Positions 16,574 to 25,934 of a stretch of DNA of 64,000 nt are shown piece after piece; positions within the stretch are counted from its first letter, which is position 1; every line of letters starts with the position of its first letter. The stretch comes from Pseudaminobacter soli (ex Li et al. 2025). GTDB taxonomy: Bacteria; Pseudomonadota; Alphaproteobacteria; Rhizobiales; Rhizobiaceae. The position numbers were made by a program, and so were the translations under genes. The stretch lies in NCBI RefSeq assembly GCF_003012705.1, contig NZ_PXYL01000003.1:1-64000 (forward strand). Reading direction: 5' to 3'. The notes beneath the pieces were generated by a model. The model was not told the origin of the DNA, made no database searches, and saw only the letters and a program-made list of their open reading frames with translations.

Positions 16574-18085
16574 TCAAACGGTCAGGACGAGTGAACCCGT
16601 GCTGCGACGGGATTCAAGATCGCGATGGGCATCCGCTGCCTGGGCGAGCGGATAGCGTCGCGGTGGTTCGATCCGCACGATGCCTTGCCGCAGTGCCGAG
16701 AAGAAGCGGTTCACATGCGGCGCAAGCTTCTCCTGCGTATCGGTGAAATGCCCGTAGTTGGGACGCGACACGGTGATCGACTTCGACGAGAAGCGGCCGA
16801 TGTCCCAATTGCCGACCGGACCCGATGCCTGGCCGAAGCTGACGAGATGGCCGCGCACGCCAAGTGCTGCGAGCGAGCCGGCGAAGGTGTCGTTGCCGAC
16901 GGCGTCATAGACGACATCAGCGCCGCGCCCGCCGGTGATCTCCATCACAGCGTCGGCAAAATTCTCGCTCGTGTAGACGATCACATGATGGGCGCCGAGC
17001 CGCTCGACCAGCCGCGCCTTATCGTCGTTGGAGACGGTGGCGATGACGGTCGCGCCCAGATGCCGTGCCCACTGCACCAGTACCTGCCCAATGCCACCGG
17101 CCGCTGCATGGACGAGCACGACGCTGCCCGGCCGCACGGGTTGCACATCATGCAGCAGGAAGCTCGCCGCGACGCCTTTTAACAGCGCGCCGGCAGCGAT
17201 CTCGTCGGAAATGTCGTCCGGCAGGCGCACCAGCAATTCCGGCAACATGTTGCGTCGCTCGCTATAGGCGCCGACCGGCGGACAGGCATAGGCCACGCGC
17301 TCGCCCACCGAAACGCCCGACACCCCCGGTCCAATGGCCTCGATGACGCCGGCCGCCTCCATGCCGGGCACGCCCGGCGGGCTGAGGAGGTCGAAATAGC
17401 CGGTGCGGCAATAGACGTCGATGAAGTTCACGCCGATCACCGTATGGCGGATACGCACCTCGCCGTAAGCCGGCTCGGACAGCCCGATCTCGCGGAACTC
17501 CAGCACCTCCGGCCCACCGTACTTCGCCACGACGATGGCCCGCGTGCGATCGGAGACTGCCGCTGAGACCGGCTCAACCGGCTTCGGCATGGCACGCGCG
17601 ACGGCCGGTGCATCGACTGCCCTTGCGACGATCGGAACCTGCCGCTGCCCTACCGACAGCAGCTTGCGGATGGCGGCAAAGCCAGCGCGGTAGATGCCAT
17701 CGGTCACCAGCCGGACCAGTTCATCGCGCCGGTTGGCGGGCGGATGGAATTCGGAGCGCCACTCCCAGAAGGTTCGGTTGCCATCGGTCACCGGTTTCAG
17801 CCGGATCGAGGCAACATAGCCCATCAGCGGCAGCGGCGATTCCAGCAGGCAATAGGTCAGCCGGCATTCTTCGTCGGAGAGCGACAGCAGTTGCTCACGC
17901 AGTTCGCCGCCGTCCGCGAGACGAAAGCGCCGCACCGAGCCGACCGCATCCACGGGCTCGCCGTTTTCGATGACGCTCGACGCAATCGCCGGATGCCAGC
18001 GGTCATGCCCGTTGAAATCGCGCAGCACGCGCCAGACCTCGTCGATCGGCGCGTCGATGATCGTGCTCTGACAGACCTGAACCAT
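16574..18085 (-). CDS. SRPBCC domain fused to a quinone oxidoreductase (zeta-crystallin-like MDR)
   Basis: This is a 503-aa two-domain protein. Residues 1-~145 are a START/Bet v1-like SRPBCC domain (DAPIDEVWRVLRDFNGHDRWHPAI), the polyketide-cyclase/ligand-binding fold. After a Pro/Ala linker (~150-180), residues ~182-503 are a medium-chain dehydrogenase/reductase of the NADPH:quinone oxidoreductase type, with the NADP-binding AAAGGIGQVLVQWARHLGA and no structural-zinc cysteines. The two domains are one continuous frame with no internal start of similar quality. The gene upstream (18096-18533) encodes a paralogue of its SRPBCC domain. A binding-plus-reduction role on one hydrophobic ligand is inference. 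Confidence 0.85.
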   Translation of the reverse strand: MVQVCQSTIIDAPIDEVWRVLRDFNGHDRWHPAIASSVIENGEPVDAVGSVRRFRLADGGELREQLLSLSDEECRLTYCLLESPLPLMGYVASIRLKPVTDGNRTFWEWRSEFHPPANRRDELVRLVTDGIYRAGFAAIRKLLSVGQRQVPIVARAVDAPAVARAMPKPVEPVSAAVSDRTRAIVVAKYGGPEVLEFREIGLSEPAYGEVRIRHTVIGVNFIDVYCRTGYFDLLSPPGVPGMEAAGVIEAIGPGVSGVSVGERVAYACPPVGAYSERRNMLPELLVRLPDDISDEIAAGALLKGVAASFLLHDVQPVRPGSVVLVHAAAGGIGQVLVQWARHLGATVIATVSNDDKARLVERLGAHHVIVYTSENFADAVMEITGGRGADVVYDAVGNDTFAGSLAALGVRGHLVSFGQASGPVGNWDIGRFSSKSITVSRPNYGHFTDTQEKLAPHVNRFFSALRQGIVRIEPPRRYPLAQAADAHRDLESRRSTGSLVLTV

Positions 18086-18095
18086 CTGGCGGTCT

Positions 18096-18533
18096 TCAGC
18101 GCGCGAACCGCTTCTTCAGCGCAGTGAATGCCGCCTGAAAAACACCCGTCCCGATCTGCTGGATCAGCGCGGCCTCCCGCTCCGGCGCACAGTCGAACTC
18201 CGCCTCCCATTCGCAGAAGGTGGCGTTGCCGTCGGTGATCGGCGTCAGCGCCAGCTTGGCGACGTAGTTCTCAACCCCCATCGGGCTTTCGAGGATCGAA
18301 TAGGTGCACGAGAGATCGTAGTCCGAAAGCGCCAAAAGCCGCTCGCGGATCCGCCCGCCATCCTTCAGCGTGAAGTTTCGGATGCAGCCGATCTGGTCGG
18401 GCTGGGCGTTCTGCTCGATGCGGCTTTCGGCCACGAAGGGCGTCCAGTCGGGCAGGCCGTTGAAGTTGCGCACCACCTGCCAGACATCGGCCGCTGGCGC
18501 GTTCACCACCGAGGAGACATAGACTTTCGGCAT
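18096..18533 (-). CDS. SRPBCC (Bet v1-like) ligand-binding protein
   Basis: This 145-aa stand-alone SRPBCC protein contains NAPAADVWQVVRNFNGLPDWTPFV, the family N-terminal helix-grip start. It is clearly related to the N-terminal domain of the fusion protein encoded 10 bp downstream, sharing the VWxVxRxFNG, DGGxxRExLLxLSD and ESPxxxxxYVA patterns. It lies 30 bp after the SPFH gene. It has no signal peptide and no catalytic motif that I can identify. It may bind a small hydrophobic compound handled by its partner. Confidence 0.85.
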   Translation of the reverse strand: MPKVYVSSVVNAPAADVWQVVRNFNGLPDWTPFVAESRIEQNAQPDQIGCIRNFTLKDGGRIRERLLALSDYDLSCTYSILESPMGVENYVAKLALTPITDGNATFCEWEAEFDCAPEREAALIQQIGTGVFQAAFTALKKRFAR

Positions 18534-18563
18534 TGGATTATCCCCCGATCACCTGGCGCCGCA

Positions 18564-20756
18564 TCAACGATCGCGATCGTCGTCGCTGTCGTCCTTGCCG
18601 TTCTTGGTCTTGCCCTTCTTGTCGCGCGTCAGGCTGGAAATGTCCTTGGCGTCGCGCAGTACATCGGTCATGCGGCCGAGCGACCCGCCCTCGATGCCGA
18701 TCTCCTTCATGAGATTGTCGATCATCGGCGCCTGCACGCGATAGCGGAGCGCGGAGTCGATCACCTCGTCGGTGACGTTGCGGTTGCCGCCGCCGGGACC
18801 GCCATGGATGCCGTCGACATGCAGGATCTTGATGCCGTCGATCTTCTCCATCGGCTTGACGCTTTCGCGCACGATGCCTTCGAGCCGTTCCAGGAGCTTG
18901 CCGCGCAGGCGGCCGGCGCGCGCCTCGTCGGTGAGCAGGTTTTCCGCCTCGTTGAGCAGGCGCTGACCCGCAGCATCGACCTCGTAGCGCTGGGCGGCGG
19001 CAAGAGCCTGGATTTTTTCGGCCTCCGCAGCCGCATTCGCGGCGATCTTCTGGGCCTCGGCAAGGCTCTTGGCGGCCTTCATCTCGGCTTCGGCAGCAGC
19101 CGTCACCCGCATCGCTTCGCGCTCGGCTTCGCGTGCTGCGGCGATCAGGTCGGTCACCTTGCGGCGCTCGGCGATTTCCTTCTCCCGAGCGGTCAGTGCC
19201 TGCTCCTCGGCCTGGATGGCTTTGGCGCGCACGGACTCGGCGGCGGCAATCGCGGAAGAACGCTCCTGCGTCTTCTTGGCGATGTCGATGGCCTTCTGGA
19301 TTTCCGCCATCTCCACCTTCTGGTCGCGGTCGACAGCCAGCTGGCGCAGCTCGCGCTCCTTGACCAGCTTGGCTTCCTCGACGCCACGCTCGGTGGTGAT
19401 GCGTGCCCGCTCGACCTCCTCGGCCGCCGCGATCTCTGCTTCCTCGAAGGCCTGGCGCTTGGCGATCTGCAGCGCTTCCAGATGCCGTTCTCGTTCGATC
19501 CTGATCTGGTCTAGCGCGCGCTCCTGGCCGATCCGTTCGGCTTCGGTCTGCTGGTTGGCGACGATCTCGCCGCGCCGCTTCTCGGCTTCCGCTTTGGTCA
19601 CGTCGAGCGCTTTCTTGGCAAGCGCGATCTGGCGTTCGAGCTCGACCAGTTCCAGCGCCTTCTGGCGTTCGATCTCCATCTCGCTCTGGGCGCGCTCGCG
19701 CCCGATGCGGGCAGTTTCGAGCGAAAGCTCCAGAGCGATCTGCTCGCGCTCGGTCATCTCGCGCATCTTGAGCTCGGCCTCGTCGAGCGCGCGCCGGCGT
19801 GCGATCTCGCGGCGCTGGGTCTCTTCCTCGCTGCGGATGCGCTCTTCGGTGATGCTGCGCTCCTGCGCCAGGCGCGACTTCTCCACCGCCTCGCGCGCCA
19901 GAAGCTGCGCCTGCTCGGCCTCCTGGTCGCGCACCGCTCGCTCGCGGGCGAGCTCGGCGCGTTGGGCGGCGCGGCGGATTTCCACCTCGCGCTCCTGCTC
20001 CAGCCGCGCATATTCGGTCTCGCGGTCGATCTCCAGCACCTTGCGCTGGGTGTCGAGGTTCTGGTTGCGGATATCGACCAGCGTGCGCTGCTCGATCTCG
20101 TTGCGCATCCGGCGGCGGGTCTCGATGGACTCGGTCAGCTGCGTCAGGCCTTCGGCGTCGAAGGCATTGGACGGGTCGAAGAATTCGAGGCTGGTCTGGT
20201 CGAGATCGACGATGGCGACGCTTTCGAGCTCAAGACCGTTGGCGGCGAGCGATTCAGCCGCCAGCTCGCGCACCTTCGCAGCATAGTCGCGCCGCAGCTC
20301 GTGCATTTCCTCGAGCGTCATCTGGGCCGCAACCGTACGCATGGCGGCGGCGAACTTGCCTTCCAGCAGTTCCCGCAAGCCGCCCTCCTGCATGGTACGC
20401 CGGCCGAGCGTCTGGGCGGCTGCCGCCACGAGGTCCCGGCTCGCCCCAACGCGCACGAAGAACTCGGCGATCAGGTCGACTCGCATGCGGTTCTTGGTGA
20501 TCAGCGCCGCCTGGTTCTCGCGCCGCACCTCGATGCGCATGACGTTCATGTTCACCGGGGTGATCTCGTGCAGCACAGGAATGACGAAGGCGCCGCCATT
20601 CACCACCACCTTTTCACCCAGGAAGCCGGTGCGCACGAAAGCCGTTTCCTTGGTCGAGCGCCGGTAGAGCCATCTCAGAATGTAGACGGCCACCACCACG
20701 GCGATGACCAAAATGATGAGCCACAGTAGCAAAGTGCCAAACGTCTGCGCGGCCAT
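18564..20756 (-). CDS. Long flotillin-like SPFH/band 7 protein
   Basis: This 730-aa membrane-anchored scaffold has an N-terminal transmembrane helix (residues ~8-28), an SPFH/PHB domain (~35-195) containing NMNVMRIEVRRENQA, and then a very long Glu/Arg/Ala-rich coiled coil (~200-600) with flotillin-type repeats such as AAAEAEKIQALAAAQRYEVDA. The C-terminus ends in a Lys/Asp-rich tail (KKGKTKNGKDDSDDDRDR). It is longer than ordinary flotillins (about 430-560 aa) and resembles YqiK. It probably oligomerises in membrane microdomains. It starts 28 bp after the PEP-hydrolase-like gene and may be cotranscribed with it. No NfeD partner is visible. Confidence 0.88.
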   Translation of the reverse strand: MAAQTFGTLLLWLIILVIAVVVAVYILRWLYRRSTKETAFVRTGFLGEKVVVNGGAFVIPVLHEITPVNMNVMRIEVRRENQAALITKNRMRVDLIAEFFVRVGASRDLVAAAAQTLGRRTMQEGGLRELLEGKFAAAMRTVAAQMTLEEMHELRRDYAAKVRELAAESLAANGLELESVAIVDLDQTSLEFFDPSNAFDAEGLTQLTESIETRRRMRNEIEQRTLVDIRNQNLDTQRKVLEIDRETEYARLEQEREVEIRRAAQRAELARERAVRDQEAEQAQLLAREAVEKSRLAQERSITEERIRSEEETQRREIARRRALDEAELKMREMTEREQIALELSLETARIGRERAQSEMEIERQKALELVELERQIALAKKALDVTKAEAEKRRGEIVANQQTEAERIGQERALDQIRIERERHLEALQIAKRQAFEEAEIAAAEEVERARITTERGVEEAKLVKERELRQLAVDRDQKVEMAEIQKAIDIAKKTQERSSAIAAAESVRAKAIQAEEQALTAREKEIAERRKVTDLIAAAREAEREAMRVTAAAEAEMKAAKSLAEAQKIAANAAAEAEKIQALAAAQRYEVDAAGQRLLNEAENLLTDEARAGRLRGKLLERLEGIVRESVKPMEKIDGIKILHVDGIHGGPGGGNRNVTDEVIDSALRYRVQAPMIDNLMKEIGIEGGSLGRMTDVLRDAKDISSLTRDKKGKTKNGKDDSDDDRDR

Positions 20757-20784
20757 GTCCCTGTCCTCCCCGGATAGTCTGCGG

Positions 20785-21618
20785 TCAGCCGAAGGCGACC
20801 GACTTGAATTTTCTTGTCTGCTCGGTCAGCGCCCGCTCGGTGGGCAGCCGCTCCATCGACGACGCGCCATAGAAGCCGTGGCAGTTGGCCGTGTTCTTAA
20901 GCACGAACTCGGCATCCTCCGGCTCGGCCACTGGGCCGCCATGCACCAGCACGATGATGTCCTTGTTGACCTTCAGCGCGGCCTCGGACCACTCGTCGAC
21001 CAGCGCAGGGCAATCCTTCAGCTTCAGCGCGGTTTCCGCCCCGATAGAGCCGCCGGTGGTCAGGCCGAAATGGCACACCACAATGTCCGCTCCCGCTTGG
21101 GCCATGGCTTTTGCTTCGTCGGCGTTGAACACGTAAGGCGTGGTCAGAAGGTCCTTCTCACGAGCCTTGCGGATCATGTCGATCTCCAGCCCGTAGGACA
21201 TTCCGGTCTCTTCGAGATTGGCACGGAAGGTGCCGTCGATCAGGCCGACAGTGGGAAAATTCTGGACGCCGGCAAAGCCTATCGCCTTCACCTGGTCAAG
21301 GAAGTGGTCGAGGATGAGGAACGGATCGGTCCCATTGACGCCCGCCAGAACCGGCGTGCGCTGCACCACCGGCAGGATCTCGCGCGCCATCTCCATCACC
21401 ACCTCATTGGCGTTGCCATAGGCGAGCAGGCCCGACAGCGAACCGCGGCCGGCCATGCGGTAGCGGCCGGAATTGTAGATGACGATGAGGTCGATGCCGC
21501 CGGCCTCCTCGCATTTGGCCGAAAGCCCGGTTCCGGCGCCACCGCCGACGATCGGCACGCGGCGGCGTTTCATCTCCTGGAATCTTTCGACCAGCGCGGA
21601 TCGTTCGAAACGCGGCAT
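20785..21618 (-). CDS. Phosphoenolpyruvate hydrolase-like TIM-barrel protein
   Basis: This 277-aa protein belongs to the PEP mutase/isocitrate-lyase-like superfamily family annotated as phosphoenolpyruvate hydrolase-like. It corresponds to the C-terminal half of tomato Tm-1. Visible features: [18 protein letters not shown] near the N-terminus, [26 protein letters not shown] and [19 protein letters not shown], phosphate-loop-like glycine motifs of a barrel. Its frame is open to 21885. The ATG at 21618 is chosen because it overlaps the TAA of the preceding gene (TAATG), implying translational coupling with the LivF-Tm-1 fusion. The reaction is not established for this family. Confidence 0.82.
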   Translation of the reverse strand: MPRFERSALVERFQEMKRRRVPIVGGGAGTGLSAKCEEAGGIDLIVIYNSGRYRMAGRGSLSGLLAYGNANEVVMEMAREILPVVQRTPVLAGVNGTDPFLILDHFLDQVKAIGFAGVQNFPTVGLIDGTFRANLEETGMSYGLEIDMIRKAREKDLLTTPYVFNADEAKAMAQAGADIVVCHFGLTTGGSIGAETALKLKDCPALVDEWSEAALKVNKDIIVLVHGGPVAEPEDAEFVLKNTANCHGFYGASSMERLPTERALTEQTRKFKSVAFG

Positions 21619-23834
21619 TACGCTCTCCTCTGAAGCTTCGGCATCGTCGACTGGAATGCCTCTATGACCGCGTCCACGAAGGCCGCGTCGTTGATGTTGG
21701 CGCGCACGCGCTGGATGCGGCGCTGCGGCGACTGGCGCACCGTGCGCTCGATTGCCTCGAACAAAGCGTTGTCGGCCTCGGGATCGTGGAACGCGCCGCC
21801 CGCCGCATCGAGCATCGACACCCCGCCCTCGGGCAGCAGGAAGCGCACCGGCCCGCTCATTTGGTTGACCCGCGCGCCGATCCATTCGCCGAAAGCGCGG
21901 TTCTCGTCCCGCGTCGTGCGCATCAGCGTCACGTTCGGATTGTGGATCACAAATTTGCGGCTTTTGAACTTGTCGGGAACGCTTTCGCGCGAGCCGAAAT
22001 TGACCATGTCGAGTGCGCCGACCGAGCCGATATAGGGCAGCCCGGTGCGGATCGCGGCACCGAAGCGGTCCTGGTCGGCCGGGAACACGCCGCCCACGAT
22101 CATGTCGGCGACTTCTGTCGTGGTGAGATCGAGAAAGCCGGCGAGAAGCCGGGAGTCGCCCAGGCTTTCCATGGCGCGTCCGCCGGTGCCGGTGGCGTGG
22201 AAGACCAGGCAGTCATAGTCGGCTTCGAGCCGTTTTGTCACGGCCTGCACGGCAGGCGTCGTCACGCCGAACATGGTGATGCCGACCGCGGGACGCGCCA
22301 GCTTGCGCTTTTCTTCCCACGCCTGCGCATCGGGCAGCTGCGCCACCATGCCGGCCATCGCGTGCGCTGCATTGCCCAGCACCTGCTCGGTGATGGAGTT
22401 CAGCCCCTGAACGTCGGCCACGGAGTGGAACATCATGATGTCGGCGCCGCCGACATATTTGCCGACGTCGCCAGCCGCCACGGTCGAGACCATGATCTTC
22501 GGGATGCCGACCGGCAGCGCACGCATGCCGGCTGTCGCAAGCGTCGTGCCGCCCGAGCCGCCTGCGGAAATGATGCCGCCGAGGCGCGGCTCGCGCCCCA
22601 CCCAGCGGGCGAAGGCCTCGGCCATGGCCGTGACCGACTTGCCGCGGTCGCCCGACATGACCTCGGAGGCACCATAGGGATGCATGCTCGCCACCTGCAT
22701 GGCCGTCACGTCGACGCTCGACGGCTTGCCCGAAGTGGAGAGATCGACGGTGCGGGCCGGAATACCGAGCGACTTCAGCCGGTCGGCGATGAAGCGCAAC
22801 TCCTTGCCCTTGGTATCGAAGGTTCCGGCGACCAGCACGGTTCGCCCGATGCGCTCGGAGAAGGGAATGGCGAAGACCTTCTTCAGGTCATCCTGCGGCG
22901 CGGCCTTCTCCACCGCCGCCTGCCGCATGGCCGTCACCGGCAGGTTCCAGCGGTTGGGCAGGCTGGTCACGGGGCGGTAGACGCCGTTCACCGACTGGTC
23001 GCCCTGCCCGTCTTCGCCGCCGCGCTCGATGCGGTAGACCTCGGCCAGTTGCTCCTGAACCTGCGCTGCCACGGCAGGCGAAACCGTTTCCTCGTCCGAA
23101 TGCCGGCCGACGCCCAGCAGCCGCTGCTGCAGGTCGCGGTCGGCGGCTAGCGCCTTGGCGTCCATGATGCGGTTGATGCGACCGTTGACCATGATTGCAA
23201 CGCTGTCGGAAACCGCGGTCGCCACGCCGATATTCTGCTCGATGACGAGGATCGCCATCTCACCTTCCTGGGCGAGCGTGATCAGCATCTGCTCGACCTG
23301 TTCGACGATGACCGGCGCAAGGCCCTCGGTCGGCTCGTCCATGACGAGCAGTTTGGGGTCACTCAGCAGCGCGCGGGAGATCGCCAGCATCTGCTGCTCG
23401 CCACCGGAAAGCTGCGAGCCGCCATTGCTGCGGCGTTCAGCAAGGCGCGGAAAAGTCTGGTAAACGCGCTCAACGGTCCAGCTCGCATCGCGGCGGCTGC
23501 CGGCGGCGAGCCGCAGATGCTCGTCCACGGTCAGGCTCGGCCATACCCGCCGGCCCTGCGGCACATAGCCGACGCCGAGGCGGTGGATCTCATGCGGCTC
23601 CAGCGAGGAGATCTCGCGGCCATTGACGCGGATCGAACCGGAGCGGGCGCGCTTCAAGCCGGCGATGGTGTTGCAGAGCGTCGTCTTGCCCATGCCGTTT
23701 CGGCCGACGACCGACAGCACGCCGCTTTCAAGCGTCAGCGACACGCCCTGTATGGCGTGACTTTCGCCATAGTAGACCTGCAGGTCGTCGATACGCAGGA
23801 CGGCCTTGCCCGAAGAAGTGGCGCGCTCAGCCAT
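21618..23834 (-). CDS. LivF-type ABC ATPase fused to a Tm-1-like (UPF0261) domain
   Basis: This is a 738-aa fusion. Residues ~10-245 are a complete LivF-like ATPase: Walker A GRNGMGKT (44-51), signature LSGGE (142-146), Walker B ending at D166-E167. After a ~80-residue linker, residues ~330-738 are the UPF0261/Tm-1-like fold starting with [16 protein letters not shown] and containing [28 protein letters not shown]. One frame runs through with no internal break. The start at 23834 overlaps the LivG stop by 8 bp. The ATPase half should pair with LivG at the LivHM permease, so the Tm-1 domain would be tethered to the transporter. Its catalytic role is unknown. Confidence 0.85.
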   Translation of the reverse strand: MAERATSSGKAVLRIDDLQVYYGESHAIQGVSLTLESGVLSVVGRNGMGKTTLCNTIAGLKRARSGSIRVNGREISSLEPHEIHRLGVGYVPQGRRVWPSLTVDEHLRLAAGSRRDASWTVERVYQTFPRLAERRSNGGSQLSGGEQQMLAISRALLSDPKLLVMDEPTEGLAPVIVEQVEQMLITLAQEGEMAILVIEQNIGVATAVSDSVAIMVNGRINRIMDAKALAADRDLQQRLLGVGRHSDEETVSPAVAAQVQEQLAEVYRIERGGEDGQGDQSVNGVYRPVTSLPNRWNLPVTAMRQAAVEKAAPQDDLKKVFAIPFSERIGRTVLVAGTFDTKGKELRFIADRLKSLGIPARTVDLSTSGKPSSVDVTAMQVASMHPYGASEVMSGDRGKSVTAMAEAFARWVGREPRLGGIISAGGSGGTTLATAGMRALPVGIPKIMVSTVAAGDVGKYVGGADIMMFHSVADVQGLNSITEQVLGNAAHAMAGMVAQLPDAQAWEEKRKLARPAVGITMFGVTTPAVQAVTKRLEADYDCLVFHATGTGGRAMESLGDSRLLAGFLDLTTTEVADMIVGGVFPADQDRFGAAIRTGLPYIGSVGALDMVNFGSRESVPDKFKSRKFVIHNPNVTLMRTTRDENRAFGEWIGARVNQMSGPVRFLLPEGGVSMLDAAGGAFHDPEADNALFEAIERTVRQSPQRRIQRVRANINDAAFVDAVIEAFQSTMPKLQRRA

Positions 23835-24612
23835 GCTTGCCCCCGAGATAGATCTCCTGCACTTCCGGGTCGGCCTCGATCTCCTGCGGCGTGCCCTCCT
23901 TGAACAGCCGCCCATTGTGCATCATCGACACATATTCCGAGACGCGCAGCGCGACATCAAGGTCGTGCTCGATGATGATGTAGCCGATGTGCTTGGGCAG
24001 CGCGTTGAGGATGGCGACGAGGTCGCGCCGCTCAGTTGGTGAAAGCCCCGCGGCCGGTTCGTCGAACAGGATGAAGCGCGGCGCGCCCGCAAGCGCCAGC
24101 GCGATTTCGAGCTGGCGCTGCTGGCCATGCGAAAGCGTCGCCACCAGCACGTCGCGGTCGCTCTCGAGATGCACGGCGTTGAGGATCGATTCCGCCTGCA
24201 CCATGTTCACGTCGTTGATCGAGGGGCGAAGCAGCGAAAAGCGGCGCCGCGAGACGCCCCGGCAGGCGAGGAAGATCGAGTCGAGAACCGTCAGCCCCTT
24301 GAAGAGCTGCGAAATCTGGTAGGTCCGGCGCAGACCGCGTCGGATGCGCTCATGCGGCGGCAGGTCGGTGATGTCCTCGCCGAAGAAGCGGATGCGTCCA
24401 GCGGTTGGCAGGAAGTCGCCGGTGATGGCATTGAACAGCGTCGTCTTGCCGGCACCGTTGGAGCCGAGGACCGCGCGCCGCTCGCCGGCCGCGATCCTCA
24501 TATTGATGCCCGATAGCGCCACCAGCGCACCGAAATGGCGTGCAATGCCGTCCAGCTCCAGCGCGTAAGCGCCGGAGCCTTGCAGGCGGGATGCAACTGA
24601 AATCTCGGCCAC
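23827..24612 (-). CDS. Liv-type ABC transporter ATP-binding protein, LivG-like
   Basis: This 261-aa ATPase has Walker A GSNGAGKT (50-57), a signature-type LSHGQQRQLEIALAL, Walker B RFILFDEP, and the LivG C-terminal insertion. Serine-His-Gly (LSHGQ) replaces LSGGQ, which is common in LivG proteins. It is the first of the two ATPases, overlapping the LivF-Tm-1 fusion by 8 bp and starting 25 bp after the binding-protein gene. Confidence 0.9.
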   Translation of the reverse strand: MAEISVASRLQGSGAYALELDGIARHFGALVALSGINMRIAAGERRAVLGSNGAGKTTLFNAITGDFLPTAGRIRFFGEDITDLPPHERIRRGLRRTYQISQLFKGLTVLDSIFLACRGVSRRRFSLLRPSINDVNMVQAESILNAVHLESDRDVLVATLSHGQQRQLEIALALAGAPRFILFDEPAAGLSPTERRDLVAILNALPKHIGYIIIEHDLDVALRVSEYVSMMHNGRLFKEGTPQEIEADPEVQEIYLGGKHG

Positions 24613-24637
24613 TGGCGGTCGCCTTATGCTTCTGTTC

Positions 24638-25882
24638 TTACGGGCAGGACGGGTTGTCGCGGCCGACGACGCCGAGCTTCAGAAACTCGTCTTCAGCCAT
24701 GCCAAGCGTCTGGTTCACCTGCGGCACGACCTTCACCAGCTTGTTGTAAAGATTGCCGTCGGTGCCTTCGGACACTTCCGTCAGGTACATGTCGGCGATG
24801 GCGTTGCGGTTCTTGTCGAGCGAGACCTTGCCGGTCGGTCCGTCGAAGGAAACTTTCGCCAGCGTCTCCTGCAGCTTCTTGCCGCCGTCCGAGACGTCGC
24901 CGCCAACGTCATTGAGCGCCATCAGCAGGGCCTTCATGTCGAGATAGTAGGCGTGGGCGAACAGCGAGGGCGACGGGAAAGCATTCGGCTGCTTCTTGTA
25001 AGCATCGACAAAAGCCTTCCACTGCGGCGTGTCGTTGGTGTCGGCGATCGGGCCGGCCGATGGCGTGCCGACCAAGACGTCGCGGATCTTGCCCTTCGAG
25101 GTCAGAACGGTCTGGTCGACCGTGATCGAGCCGCCGATCAGCGGCGCGCTGCCGCCGGCCTGCTGGTACTGCGTCAGGAAGTTCACGCCATCGGCGCCGC
25201 CGAGCGCGACATAGATGGCGTCGACATCGTCCGGGATCGCGGCGATGACCGAGGAATAGTCCTTGTTGCCGATCGGCACCCAGGACTTCGATGGCACCGT
25301 GCCGCCCGCCTTGCAGAACTCGGCCATGAAGCCGAACACCTGCGTGTAGGGGAAGGAGTAGTCTTCCGCGACGGTCGCGACCTTCTTGTAGCCCTTTTCG
25401 TTATAGGCATAGGTGCCGAGACCGGCCATCCACTGGGCGCCGTCGGTGCCGAAGCGGAAGAAGTTCGCGGCCGGGTCGCGCAGCGTGGTGTCCTGAGCGG
25501 CCGAAGAGCCGTTGACGAAGGTCACTTCGGGATGGGTCTTGGCATAGTCCTTGACGGCAATACCCTCGTCGCCGGAAAGCGGACCGACCAGAACCTTGAC
25601 GCCATCCTGCTCGACCAGCTTGCGGGCTGCGCGCACGGCGCTGTCGGGCGAGGCATCGGACGAGCCCTTCACGATCTCGACCTTTTTGCCCGCGACCACG
25701 CCGCCGACTTCCTCCAGGGCCGTCATGGCGCCGCGCTCGCCGTCTTCGCCCAGCACGGTGAAGGGGCCTTCGAAGGTCGCCAGAAGGCCGATCTTGATCG
25801 AGTCTTCCGCGAATGCGAGCGACGGAGCGGTCAGCCCGGTGGCCAGCGCCAGCGCCAAAAGTGTTCGCCGATGGATCCTCAT
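24638..25882 (-). CDS. Liv-type periplasmic substrate-binding protein
   Basis: This 414-aa type I periplasmic binding protein (LivK-like) has a Sec signal peptide of about 25 residues ending in AFA. The mature protein begins EDSIKIGLLATFEGPFTVLGEDGERGA, the typical N-terminal ligand-binding lobe. The frame is open to 25996, but the ATG at 25882 follows GGGAGG at good spacing and gives a proper signal peptide. Amino-acid-specific ligand residues are not obvious, and with the hydrolases upstream the ligand may be an amide or aromatic acid rather than a branched-chain amino acid. Confidence 0.88.
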   Translation of the reverse strand: MRIHRRTLLALALATGLTAPSLAFAEDSIKIGLLATFEGPFTVLGEDGERGAMTALEEVGGVVAGKKVEIVKGSSDASPDSAVRAARKLVEQDGVKVLVGPLSGDEGIAVKDYAKTHPEVTFVNGSSAAQDTTLRDPAANFFRFGTDGAQWMAGLGTYAYNEKGYKKVATVAEDYSFPYTQVFGFMAEFCKAGGTVPSKSWVPIGNKDYSSVIAAIPDDVDAIYVALGGADGVNFLTQYQQAGGSAPLIGGSITVDQTVLTSKGKIRDVLVGTPSAGPIADTNDTPQWKAFVDAYKKQPNAFPSPSLFAHAYYLDMKALLMALNDVGGDVSDGGKKLQETLAKVSFDGPTGKVSLDKNRNAIADMYLTEVSEGTDGNLYNKLVKVVPQVNQTLGMAEDEFLKLGVVGRDNPSCP

Positions 25883-25934
25883 GATTACTTCCCTCCCTGG
25901 TTGTCTTTGGATCAATCTGAAGCCGCCCGTCCCC

